Positions 7,754-15,361 of a stretch of DNA of 20,837 bases are shown piece after piece. Under the pieces are notes generated by a model. It made no database searches. It was not told the origin of the DNA and saw nothing but the letters and a program-made list of their open reading frames with translations. A program made the translations under genes and the position numbers. This DNA is from an uncultured Muribaculaceae bacterium (GTDB lineage Bacteria; Bacteroidota; Bacteroidia; Bacteroidales; Muribaculaceae): assembly GCA_910578365.1 (NCBI GenBank), contig CAJTRC010000044.1, forward strand, positions 1-20,837, read 5' to 3'. Each line of letters starts with the position of its first letter. Position 1 is the first letter of the stretch.

Positions 7754-10405
7754 ATGCGATATAAATTTCTTATAGTATTCGGGCTGCTGTTGGCGGCCTT
7801 CGGCAGCCGCGAAACCGCGGCCCAGCAGACGGCCGATACCGTTTACAACCCGCAGGTGCTGTACAACTCAATGCCTCCCACATACGAAATCGTGGACATT
7901 GATGTAACCGGTGCGCCTAACTACGACTCCGAAATGGTTCTCGGTGTTTCAGGTTTGAAAGTCGGCGACAAGGTGACTATTCCCGGCGGCGAGATTACCG
8001 ACGCAATCAAGCGCCTGATGCGTCACGGTCTGTTCAGCCAGGCTCAGGTGAAGCTGGTGAAAACCGTCGGCGACAAGGCATGGATTGAAATCGCATTGCG
8101 CACTCAGCCACGCATCAGCCAGGTAAATTATCTGGGCATGAAGAAAGGCGAACGCGAGGACCTGCAGGAACGTCTGCAGCTAATGAAGGGCAACTCGATA
8201 TCGCAGAACATCGTGAATCGTACCAAGACTATCGTGCAAAAATACTTCGCTGACAAGGGATTCGGTAACGCCGAGGTATTCGTGGACCTGCGCGACGATC
8301 TCTCAAACCCCAACGAAGTGTTCGTGGACATTTCGGTTGACAAACATTCCAAGGTTAAAGTTCATAAAATATATATCGACGGCAACGAGGTGCTCTCAGA
8401 CAACCAGCTGCAGCGCACCATGAAGAAAACCAATGAAAACGGCAAGATTCTGAACCTGTTCAAGCAGAAAAAATTCGTTGAGAACGATTACCGCGACGAC
8501 CTTAACCGCATACTCGAGAAGTACAACGAAAAGGGCTATCGCGACGCCAAAATCGTGGCTGACTCGGTAGTGCCTTACAACGAGAAGATGGTCGATGTTT
8601 ACATCGACATCGACGAGGGACGCCAATACTATATCAAGGATATTACATGGGTGGGCAACTCGGTATACCCCAATGAAATACTCAACACCTATCTCGAACT
8701 CAAGCCCGGCGACATATACAACCAGAAGCTGATGAACAAGCGACTCACCGAAGACGAGGACGCTGTGGCCAACCTGTACATGGACAACGGTTACCTGTTC
8801 TATAACCTCGTGCCTATCGAACGCGAAGTTTCCGGCGACAGCATATCGCTGGAAATGCGTATGATGGAAGGTCCGCAGGCCCGAATCAACAATGTGACCA
8901 TCAACGGCAACGACAGACTTTACGAAAAGGTTATCCGCCGCGAGCTCCGTGTAAAACCGGGCGAACTGTTCAGCAAGAGCGACCTTATACGTTCGCTGCG
9001 CGAAATCGCTCAGACCGGACATTTCAATCCCGAGAACATGAATCCCGACGTGCAGCCCAATGAAGACAACGGTACTGTCGACGTGGTGTTCAACCTCGAG
9101 TCCAAAGCCAATGACCAGATTGAATTCTCGCTTGGCTGGGGCCAGACCGGTATCATAGGCAAGCTGGCTCTGAAGTTCGCTAACTTCTCTATCAAGAATC
9201 TCTTCCACCCGAGTTCATACAAGGGTCTGATTCCGCAGGGCGAAGGCCAGACGTTCACCATCAGCGCACAGACCAACGCACGCTACTACCAGTCGTACTC
9301 TCTGTCGTTTCTCGACCCCTGGTTCGGCGGCAAGCGACCCAATCAGCTGTCGGTATCGGCCTACTACAGCCGTCAGACCGGCGTAAACTCGTCGTTCTAC
9401 AACAACAGCTGGCTGAGCGGCGCAGGCTACGGCTATCCCGGCATGTACGGTTACGGCTATCCTGGCATGTACGGCTATGGTAACTCATACAACGACTATC
9501 TGAACAACAGCTACGAAAACTCGCTCGACCCGAACAAGGTATTACAGATGGTAGGCGTGAATGTAGGCTTCGGCAAGCGTCTGAAATGGCCCGACGACTA
9601 CTTTACCTTTACAGCCGAACTCGGCTATAACTGGTACTATCTCAAAAACTGGGATTACCTGTACTATATGAACAACGGTACGTCGAACGCACTGGTGCTG
9701 GGCCTGACTCTGGCGCGCACATCAATCGACAACCCGCTGTACACCCGCAGTGGCTCGAGCTTCTCTCTGAGCCTGCAGATGACTCCGCCGGCATCGCTCT
9801 TCAGCCGTCACCGCGACTGGGAAGCACTCTCAAAAGAAAACACCGCAGAATCGAAGAAAGAACTTTACCGCTGGATTGAATACTGGAAACTGCGCTTCAA
9901 GTCGCGCACCTATACCCCGCTGGCAAATGCCAACGGCCAGTGGACTCCGGTGCTTATGACACGTGCCGATTTCGGTTTGATTGGCTCGTATAACAAATAT
10001 CTCAAGACACCTTTCGAAACCTTCTATGTGGGCGGCGACGGTATGTCGGGTTCTTATACCTACGCTACCGAAACCATAGCCCTGCGCGGTTACGATAACG
10101 GCCAGTTCACCCCCTACGGCAGCGAAGGCTATGCTTACGCCCGCATGGGTGTCGAAATCCACTTCCCGCTGATGCTGCAGCCCACAACCACCATCTATGC
10201 CCTGACATTCCTCGAAGGTGGTAATGCCTGGACTTCGGTCAAGGAATTCAACCCCTTCTCGCTCAAGCGCAGCGCCGGTGCCGGTCTGCGTATCTACCTG
10301 CCGATGGTAGGTATGATGGGTATCGACTGGGCCTACGGTTTCGACCGTGTACGAGGCGAAAAAGGCGGCAGCCACTTCCACTTCATCCTCGGTCAGGAAT
10401 TCTAA
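7754..10405 (+). CDS. bamA: Outer membrane protein assembly factor BamA
   Basis: BamA is the outer-membrane channel that folds and inserts beta-barrel proteins. The start at 7754 is chosen because it begins a normal signal peptide (MRYKFLIVFGLLLAAFGSR...AQQ); the in-frame ATG at 7688 lies inside uppS and adds a non-signal extension. The protein is 883 residues. About 45-450 holds successive POTRA repeats, with recognisable turns such as INQV/ISQVNYLGMKKGEREDL, VHKIYIDGNEVLSDNQL, IKDITWVGNSVYPNEIL and INNVTINGNDRLYEKVIRREL. About 480-883 is the 16-strand barrel and ends in phenylalanine (FHFILGQEF) as is usual. Residues 560-575 are two tandem copies of GYPGMYGY, probably in an extracellular loop. 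Confidence 0.95.
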   Translation: MRYKFLIVFGLLLAAFGSRETAAQQTADTVYNPQVLYNSMPPTYEIVDIDVTGAPNYDSEMVLGVSGLKVGDKVTIPGGEITDAIKRLMRHGLFSQAQVKLVKTVGDKAWIEIALRTQPRISQVNYLGMKKGEREDLQERLQLMKGNSISQNIVNRTKTIVQKYFADKGFGNAEVFVDLRDDLSNPNEVFVDISVDKHSKVKVHKIYIDGNEVLSDNQLQRTMKKTNENGKILNLFKQKKFVENDYRDDLNRILEKYNEKGYRDAKIVADSVVPYNEKMVDVYIDIDEGRQYYIKDITWVGNSVYPNEILNTYLELKPGDIYNQKLMNKRLTEDEDAVANLYMDNGYLFYNLVPIEREVSGDSISLEMRMMEGPQARINNVTINGNDRLYEKVIRRELRVKPGELFSKSDLIRSLREIAQTGHFNPENMNPDVQPNEDNGTVDVVFNLESKANDQIEFSLGWGQTGIIGKLALKFANFSIKNLFHPSSYKGLIPQGEGQTFTISAQTNARYYQSYSLSFLDPWFGGKRPNQLSVSAYYSRQTGVNSSFYNNSWLSGAGYGYPGMYGYGYPGMYGYGNSYNDYLNNSYENSLDPNKVLQMVGVNVGFGKRLKWPDDYFTFTAELGYNWYYLKNWDYLYYMNNGTSNALVLGLTLARTSIDNPLYTRSGSSFSLSLQMTPPASLFSRHRDWEALSKENTAESKKELYRWIEYWKLRFKSRTYTPLANANGQWTPVLMTRADFGLIGSYNKYLKTPFETFYVGGDGMSGSYTYATETIALRGYDNGQFTPYGSEGYAYARMGVEIHFPLMLQPTTTIYALTFLEGGNAWTSVKEFNPFSLKRSAGAGLRIYLPMVGMMGIDWAYGFDRVRGEKGGSHFHFILGQEF
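9431..9478 (+). repeat. 24-bp tandem repeat (two copies) inside bamA
   Basis: Two adjacent 24-bp units at 9431-9454 and 9455-9478 differ at two third-position bases (CCC/CCT and GGT/GGC) plus TAC/TAT, and encode the same octapeptide GYPGMYGY twice. The unit length is a multiple of three, so gain or loss of copies would keep the frame. It falls in the barrel, where a Gly/Tyr-rich low-complexity stretch most likely forms a surface loop. Confidence 0.9.
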
Positions 10406-10495
10406 GTATGAACCAAGCCCTGAGCCAAGGCGTTTAAACCTTGCAGACATCAGGCAGTCTAATAAGCAAACTCCTCAAAAACAACAATACTCAAC

Positions 10496-11014
10496 ATGAA
10501 ACGAATTACAATTATCCTGGCCCTGGTACTGGCATGCGCCTCGGCGGCCATGGCTCAGAAGTTCGCTCTGGTCGACATGGATTATATACTCAAGAACGTG
10601 CCGCAGTACGAGATGGCCAACGAGCAGCTCAACCAGCTGTCGCAGCGCTGGCAGAAAGAAGTCGAGGCTGTAGGCAAGGAGGCCGAGAATATGTATCAGG
10701 CTTATCTGGCCGAGAAAGTCTTTCTCACCGAAGAGCAGGTGAAGAAGCGCGAGGCCGACGTGGTGGCAAAAGAGAAAGAGGCCACTGAGCTCCGCTACAA
10801 ATACTTCGGCCCGGAGGGCGAACTGTACAAGAAGCGCCAGTCGCTGCTCAAGCCGGTGCAGGACGAAGTGTACAATGCCATTAAGAAAGTGGCCGACGAA
10901 CGCGGCTATCAGGCCATATTCGACCGTGCCACCTCAAGCGACATAATCTACGCCTCGCCGCGTATCGACGTCAGCAACGAAGTACTTGCCAAAATGGGCT
11001 ATTCAGCCAATTAA
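10496..11014 (+). CDS. OmpH/Skp-family periplasmic chaperone (first copy)
   Basis: Skp-family chaperones hold unfolded outer-membrane proteins in the periplasm and hand them to the Bam complex. This 172-residue copy has a signal peptide (about 1-20, ending AMA before QK) and the family's first strand, KFALVDMDYILKNVPQY. A long charged coiled-coil region follows (about 40-125, with WQKEVEAVGKEAENMYQAYLAEK and KREADVVAKEKEATELRYKYFG). It closes with the C-terminal block VYNAIKKVADERGYQAIFDRATSSDIIYASPRIDVSNEVL. It starts 90 bp after bamA, with no convincing promoter in between. A second family member follows 48 bp downstream. Confidence 0.92.
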   Translation: MKRITIILALVLACASAAMAQKFALVDMDYILKNVPQYEMANEQLNQLSQRWQKEVEAVGKEAENMYQAYLAEKVFLTEEQVKKREADVVAKEKEATELRYKYFGPEGELYKKRQSLLKPVQDEVYNAIKKVADERGYQAIFDRATSSDIIYASPRIDVSNEVLAKMGYSAN

Positions 11015-11062
11015 ACGTTAAACATCAAATAAGTTTCATCACTAAATAAACCATAGATAAAC

Positions 11063-11566
11063 ATGTTTAAGAAAATTCTATTGCTTATCGCAGTGCTGCT
11101 GCCCATGTCGGCATTCGCACAGAAATTCGCTGTTGTAGACATTCAGGCAGTAATGGATGCAATGCCCGAAGTTGCAGCTGCACAGACACAGCTCGAAGCC
11201 GCGAACCAACAGTTAAAATCCGAACTTGATAAAATTCAGGCAGAGGTACAGAAACTCTACAACGAGTACCAGACTATCGCCGAGGACCCCAACACTCCCC
11301 AGAGCATAAAGGAGCGCCGTATGTCTGAAATTAATGAGAAAGCAACCAAGGCGGAGCAGTTCCGCGAGCAGGCACAGCAGGATCTGATGCAGCAGAATCA
11401 GCAGCTTATGGCTCCTATTCAGGCCAAAATGATTGACGCCATCAAGGCTGTAGGTCAGGAAGGCGGCTACACAGCAGTTATGCCCAAAGACGACGGACTT
11501 TTCCTTTATATGGGTTCGGACATGCTCGACGTGACCATCGCCGTTAAAGCCAAACTCGGTAGCTGA
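11063..11566 (+). CDS. OmpH/Skp-family periplasmic chaperone (second copy)
   Basis: This 167-residue paralog has the same plan as its upstream neighbour: a signal peptide (about 1-19, ending AFA before QK), the strand KFAVVDIQAVMDAMPEVAAAQ, a Gln/Glu-rich coiled-coil (about 40-125), and a C-terminal block ending LDVTIAVKAKLGS. The two proteins are clearly diverged, so this is an old duplication rather than a recent one. The coiled-coil here is rich in glutamine (QQDLMQQNQQLMAP). In the first copy it is rich in Lys and Glu, which may reflect different clients. A strong terminator follows, marking the end of the envelope gene cluster. Confidence 0.92.
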   Translation: MFKKILLLIAVLLPMSAFAQKFAVVDIQAVMDAMPEVAAAQTQLEAANQQLKSELDKIQAEVQKLYNEYQTIAEDPNTPQSIKERRMSEINEKATKAEQFREQAQQDLMQQNQQLMAPIQAKMIDAIKAVGQEGGYTAVMPKDDGLFLYMGSDMLDVTIAVKAKLGS

Positions 11567-11593
11567 TTTTAATAGAATAACCCAAATATACGG

Positions 11594-11622
11594 AATAACC
11601 CCGGCATGCCGGGGTTATTTTT
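11594..11622 (+). terminator. Strong rho-independent terminator after skp pair
   Basis: The arm AATAACCCCGGCA at 11594-11606 is followed immediately by its exact reverse complement at 11607-11619, and the T-run spans 11618-11622. The hairpin is GC-rich at its centre and ends the uppS-bamA-skp transcription unit. It stops only 8 bp before the ATG of the next gene. Confidence 0.9.
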
Positions 11623-11630
11623 CTATCGCT

Positions 11631-12005
11631 ATGTTATCACCTGCAATAATTACAGTAATACTGCTTGTATGCTCCAATATATTTATGACATTTGCCTGGT
11701 ACGGCCATCTGAAACTCCAGAGTTCAGGCGTAAGCAGTTCATGGCCTCTGTGGCTTGTGATATTGTTTTCATGGGGCATAGCATTGATTGAGTACTCTTT
11801 TCAGGTTCCTGCCAACCGTATAGGCTTCGAGGGGAACGGAGGGCCCTACTCGCTGATGCACCTTAAAATCATGCAGGAAGTCATCACCCTGGTGGTGTTT
11901 GTTATTTTCAGCATGATGTTTTTCGACAATTTCCAGCTCCGCTGGAACCACTATGCCGCCATGCTCCTGCTTGTGGGCGCAGTTGCGTTGGTATTCTACA
12001 AATAG
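11631..12005 (+). CDS. DMT-superfamily small membrane protein (DUF486)
   Basis: This 124-residue inner-membrane protein has four hydrophobic segments (about 4-25, 38-55, 78-98 and 103-122). It carries the family text CSNIFMTFAWYGHLK at the end of the first and SLMHLKIMQEVITLVVF leading into the third, which I recognise as DUF486 of the drug/metabolite transporter superfamily. The substrate is unknown. The start at 11631 aligns with the usual family N-terminus. It lies 8 bp after a strong terminator and has no recognisable TAnnTTTG box, so how it is transcribed is unclear; read-through or an unseen promoter inside the skp gene are the options. Confidence 0.88.
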   Translation: MLSPAIITVILLVCSNIFMTFAWYGHLKLQSSGVSSSWPLWLVILFSWGIALIEYSFQVPANRIGFEGNGGPYSLMHLKIMQEVITLVVFVIFSMMFFDNFQLRWNHYAAMLLLVGAVALVFYK

Positions 12006-12038
12006 CGCTACAACTTTAGTGGTGTTGCCCGGGCGCTA
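12003..12038. terminator. Candidate bidirectional hairpin between convergent genes
   Basis: TAGCGC at 12003-12008 pairs with GCGCTA at 12033-12038, and inside that CAAC at 12011-12014 pairs with GTTG at 12024-12027, giving an interrupted stem. It lies exactly between the convergent DUF486 gene and the GH109 remnant. The run TTATTTAG after it on the plus strand is only weakly U-rich, so termination efficiency is uncertain. Confidence 0.4.
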
Positions 12039-12040
12039 AG

Positions 12041-13093
12041 TTATTTAGTGTCAATGGTGAATGCGTGGCGGTAGCCTTTGACCTTGTTCCAGGCTCCACG
12101 GGTAAAATCAGGAACCTCTACGGGCGCTGAGCCGTTTTCGATAGAGATTGCCGACAGCGGAGCCAGCGCACACCATTCAGCCAGGTCATACACATCCATG
12201 TCCAGCGGCAGACCGTTGCGCAGGCAGTAAATCAGGCGGTAGTCCATTATGTAGTCCATGCCGCCATGTCCGCCCACACTCTTTGCCACCTCGCCCACCT
12301 CACGGATTATGGGGTGCAGGTAATGCTCGGTAAGAACCCGGCGCTGCTCGTCGCTTATATAGCCGTGTGCGTTCAGGTTCTGGTGGTCGGGTACAGTGCC
12401 GGGAGCAAGCTGCTCGGGTTCGAAGGCATAGCCCTCCGACGGATATTTGTTGGCGAAGCCCTTGGTGCCGGTAAGTTGATACATGCGTGTGTAGGGTCGC
12501 GGATTCACTACATCGTGCTGTATGTGTATGGTCTTGCCCTTTTCGGTGCGTATCATGGTCATGGTGTGGTCGCCGTTGGCAAAATACTCGGGGGCCTTGC
12601 CGGTCTTCTTCTCAATCCACTGCGGGGCGCCTACAGCCTCGGTGTCCATGGCTACGAGTATATTCATCTTGTCGCCTCGATGAATGTCGAGCAGCTGGCA
12701 GGCGGGGCCCATACCGTGTGTGGGATATACGTCGCCGCGGTGTTTGCTGTTGTAATCCATACGCCAGTTCTGCCAATAGGCGTCCCAGAAGTCAGCCAGA
12801 TTGTGTATATAGCTGCCCTCTACGTGCATAAGCTCGCCGAAAAGGCCCTGCTGAGCCATGTTCAGGGTGTTCATTTCAAAGAAGTCGTACACGCAGTTTT
12901 CGAGCATCATGCAGTGCAGGCGTCGCGATTCTGCAGTGTTTATCAGCGCCCATATCTCGTCGAGATTCAGTGCCGCCGGTACTTCGATAGCCACGTGCTT
13001 GCCGTGTTCCATGGCGTAGATAGCTATCGGCGCGTGGTTTTTCCAGTCGGTGGCAATGTACACCAGGTCAACGTCGGGGTCTTCGCACAGGCC
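12041..13093 (-). pseudogene. N-terminally truncated GH109 / Gfo-Idh-MocA family enzyme
   Basis: The reading frame encodes the C-terminal three quarters of a glycoside hydrolase family 109-like protein; intact members use bound NAD to cleave alpha-N-acetylgalactosamine. Seen here are LVYIATDWKNHAPIAIYAME, HGKHVAIEVPAA, the active-site-like DVYPTHGMGPACQLLDIHRG, and a full C-terminal domain ending with DFTRGAWNKVKGYRHAF. The signal peptide and the GxGxxG NAD-binding strand-helix expected in the first 100-plus residues are missing. The frame opens right after an in-frame TAA at 13094-13096. There is no ATG before residue-level homology begins; the only upstream candidate, GTG at 13061-13063, lies in the middle of a conserved strand. 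It joins the kinase remnant upstream out of frame. I read it as a non-functional remnant, unless the junction is an assembly error. Confidence 0.85.
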
Positions 13094-13361
13094 TTACCAC
13101 GGTCAGGACACTGCGGTCAGGGTCGTCGCCGGCTTCGGCCGCCTTGAGGCGCAGATGCGCGGTAACAGCGCAGATATTATCCATCATGGCCGGAACATCC
13201 GGAAATATATTCTTGTTTTTGCGCTGCAGGATATAATCGGGAGCGTTACCTTCGGTAATAACCTTGAAGGTATCGTTTATAAAGCCTGCACCAAGTGCTT
13301 TGATTTCACTTACAGTGCCGTTGATAGCGAATTGAGTTGCGATTTCTTTAAGTTTATCCAT
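13068..13361 (-). pseudogene. Truncated N-acetylhexosamine-kinase-like phosphotransferase
   Basis: The frame begins MDKLKEIATQFAINGTVSEI and continues through KALGAGFINDTFKV, the Gly-rich loop region of the aminoglycoside phosphotransferase/NahK-like kinase family, then YILQRKNKNIFPDVPAMMDN. Such kinases phosphorylate N-acetylhexosamines (or related sugars) at the anomeric position. Homology stops after SVLTVV near 13095, about residue 89 of an expected 350 or so. The last eight codons (RPVRRPRR, stop at 13068-13070) are the downstream GH109 sequence read in the wrong frame. The catalytic HGD-type loop and the metal-binding region are absent, so the product cannot be an active kinase. The start at 13361 is preferred over 13397, because the promoter -7 box overlaps the latter. 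Confidence 0.85.
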
Positions 13362-13394
13362 GATAGTGATTATGGGAGGCTGTAGTACTTTACG

Positions 13395-13402
13395 CAAAAT
13401 TA
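13395..13402 (-). promoter_or_regulatory. -7 box upstream of the kinase remnant
   Basis: Read on the minus strand this is TAATTTTG, an exact TAnnTTTG match, 33 bp before the ATG at 13361. No convincing -33 TTG lies 19-20 bp further upstream. The promoter appears to have survived although the gene it served is broken. Confidence 0.5.
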
Positions 13403-13511
13403 ATTCAAAAAATCGGATTATTCTCTTATTGAAGAATAAAATATTCTAATAGACGCTCTTACACGCGCATATTATGCTAAAAAAGTGTACAAAAATTCTG
13501 GCTATTATTGT

Positions 13512-13519
13512 TATTTTTG
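13512..13519 (+). promoter_or_regulatory. -7 box upstream of the GH26 gene
   Basis: TATTTTTG matches TAnnTTTG and lies 25 bp before the ATG at 13545. The -33 region has no clear TTG, so this promoter may need an activator. Its position argues against the upstream ATG at 13485. Confidence 0.5.
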
Positions 13520-13544
13520 CAGCAAAATAAATCAATACCGAATT

Positions 13545-14615
13545 ATGACCTTTCTCAGTATACTTGCTTGTGCCGCCTGCGTATGTGCCGGCGCTGACTC
13601 TACCTGCTGTGCATCTACTGCGCAGTCGCTTATCTGCAACCTGGCCGATGCTGCAGAGCATGGCCGCTTTTACTTTGGTCATCACGACGATACTGCCTAC
13701 GGTCGCGACTGGCAATATGTAGAAGGCGCATCCGACGTAAAGGCCCTCACGGGCCGCTATCCCGGCATGATGAGCTGGGATCTGGGCATGATTGAGCTTG
13801 CCTCCGACAAGAACCTCGACGGAGTGCCATTCAGCTTCATGGCAACAGAAATATCCCGTCAGCAGGCACGCGGCGGAGTAAGTACTATCAGCTGGCATCC
13901 ACGCAATCCGGCTACCGGCGGCGACAGCTGGGATACCTCGGCATCGCCTTTGGAACTGATGGCCGAAAACCCGGCCCTGCGCGACACCCTTGAGCTGTGG
14001 ATTGACCGTGCAGCCGACTTCATAGGCAGCATCCGCAACGACGCCGGCGAGCGTGTGCCGGTAATATTCCGCCCATGGCACGAAAACAGCGGCAGCTGGT
14101 TCTGGTGGGGCGCACCCTACAGCACACCGCAGCAGTACATAGACCTATGGAAACTCACCCGCGAGCGTTTCGATGCCAAGGGTATCGACAATGTGGTATG
14201 GGCATACGCCCCCGACAAGGATCTCACCCGCGAACAGTATTTCTCGACCTATCCCGGCGACGAATACGTCGACATACTGGGCTGCGACATCTACCACTTC
14301 GACGGCGAAAACGGTCTGGCCGATTTCGAACGGCGCCTCAACGACCAGCTGCCCTATATAGCAGCCGAAGCCAGCCGGCGCGGCAAGGTCGCCGCCCTTA
14401 CTGAAACCGGTTTGGAAAGCGTTACCATGCCCCGCTGGTACACCGAGGTAATGCTGCCGGTAATGAAGCGCTATAAGCTGGCATATGTATGCGTGTGGCG
14501 CAATGCGCAGAAACAGCAGCTGCCCGACCACTACTACGTGCCCTTTAAAGGCCATCCCGCCGAGGCCGACTTTGTAGAGTTTGCCTCCGACCCAGCCGTA
14601 ATAATGGTGCGCTGA
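13545..14615 (+). CDS. GH26 family glycosidase (beta-mannanase-like)
   Basis: This 356-residue enzyme belongs to glycoside hydrolase family 26, retaining enzymes that mostly cleave beta-1,4-mannan. The catalytic acid/base is E180 in VIFRPWHENSGSWFWWG, and the nucleophile is E287 in AALTETGLE. Other family landmarks are FYFGHHDDTAYG, PGMMSWDLGMIE, STISWHPRNP, VVWAYAPD and YVDILGCDIYHFDG. The start at 13545 gives a short Cys-rich hydrophobic N-terminus (Cys at 9, 12, 14, 21, 22) with no basic residues, an odd signal sequence that might be a lipoprotein signal. No SusC/SusD pair, carbohydrate-binding module or other mannan gene is nearby, so this is an isolated GH26. The exact substrate (mannan, galactomannan or another glycan) cannot be read from the sequence. 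Confidence 0.9.
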   Translation: MTFLSILACAACVCAGADSTCCASTAQSLICNLADAAEHGRFYFGHHDDTAYGRDWQYVEGASDVKALTGRYPGMMSWDLGMIELASDKNLDGVPFSFMATEISRQQARGGVSTISWHPRNPATGGDSWDTSASPLELMAENPALRDTLELWIDRAADFIGSIRNDAGERVPVIFRPWHENSGSWFWWGAPYSTPQQYIDLWKLTRERFDAKGIDNVVWAYAPDKDLTREQYFSTYPGDEYVDILGCDIYHFDGENGLADFERRLNDQLPYIAAEASRRGKVAALTETGLESVTMPRWYTEVMLPVMKRYKLAYVCVWRNAQKQQLPDHYYVPFKGHPAEADFVEFASDPAVIMVR

Positions 14616-14623
14616 CCGCGAGG

Positions 14624-14655
14624 TTTGCGCATGCGGCGGAAAATTTGTAACTTTG
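14624..14655 (+). promoter_or_regulatory. Consensus promoter for trmD
   Basis: TTTG at 14624-14627 and TAACTTTG at 14648-14655 are separated by exactly 20 bp, one of the best matches to the Bacteroidetes promoter consensus in the window. The predicted start near 14662 leaves about 10 nt before the trmD ATG, a very short leader. Confidence 0.75.
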
Positions 14656-14671
14656 CGAAAAATATAGCTGT

Positions 14672-15346
14672 ATGCGTATAGACATCATAACCGTACTGCC
14701 CGAGATGTTCGAGTCGATTCTCGGCTGCTCAATCCTCAAACGCGCACAAAACGCCTCGCTTGCCGAAATTGTAGTGCATAACCTGCGCGATTATACCACT
14801 AACAAACACCGGAAGGTCGACGACTATCCTTTCGGCGGCGATGCCGGTATGGTCATACAGATTGAGCCGGTAGACCGTTGCATATCGCACCTGAAAAGCC
14901 AGCGCAACTACGACGAAGTGATATTCACCGCCCCCGACGGCGAAGTATTCAACCAGCGCATGGCCAACCGCATGTCGATGATGGGAAACATCATCATACT
15001 CTGCGGCCACTACAAGGGCATAGACTACCGCATACGCGAGCATCTGATTACAAAGGAAATCAGCATAGGCGATTATGTGCTTACCGGCGGCGAAATGCCT
15101 GCAGCCATCATTACCGACGCCATCGTAAGGCTTATTCCGGGCGCAATAGGCGACGAGCAGAGCGCCCTCACCGACAGTTTCCAGGACAACCTGCTGGAGC
15201 CGCCCATCTACACCCGTCCGGCCGAATACAACGGCTGGGGTGTTCCTGACGTGCTTCTTTCCGGCCATGCCGCCAATATCGACCGCTGGCGCCACGAACA
15301 GGCTTTGGGACGCACCCGCCGTCTGCGTCCCGACCTGCTGAAGTAA
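14672..15346 (+). CDS. trmD: tRNA (guanine37-N1)-methyltransferase
   Basis: TrmD methylates G37 next to the anticodon in tRNAs reading CNN codons, using S-adenosylmethionine, and prevents +1 frameshifting. The 224-residue protein shows the SPOUT-family N-terminus MRIDIITVLPEMFES, the substrate loop FGGDAGMVIQIEP, the knot-forming LCGHYKGIDYRIREHLITKEISIGDYVLTGGE block around residues 110-140, and the C-terminal LEPPIYTRPAEYNGWGVPDVLLSGHAANIDRWR. It appears complete. It is monocistronic behind its own promoter and convergent with the export locus: only 15 bp separate its stop codon from the stop of the 50-residue gene, and no terminator is seen between them. Confidence 0.97.
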   Translation: MRIDIITVLPEMFESILGCSILKRAQNASLAEIVVHNLRDYTTNKHRKVDDYPFGGDAGMVIQIEPVDRCISHLKSQRNYDEVIFTAPDGEVFNQRMANRMSMMGNIIILCGHYKGIDYRIREHLITKEISIGDYVLTGGEMPAAIITDAIVRLIPGAIGDEQSALTDSFQDNLLEPPIYTRPAEYNGWGVPDVLLSGHAANIDRWRHEQALGRTRRLRPDLLK

Positions 15347-15361
15347 GCCGCTCAACACACA

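Noticed and set aside
13061..13063. GTG as a genuine start for a shortened GH109 protein
   Set aside because: It encodes the valine of the conserved strand DLVYIATDW, lacks a promoter of its own, and would leave out the NAD-binding motif.
12266..13147. 293-codon plus-strand frame opposite the GH109 remnant
   Set aside because: It is the mirror of the real GH109 frame; the product is a compositionally odd string, and no promoter precedes it.
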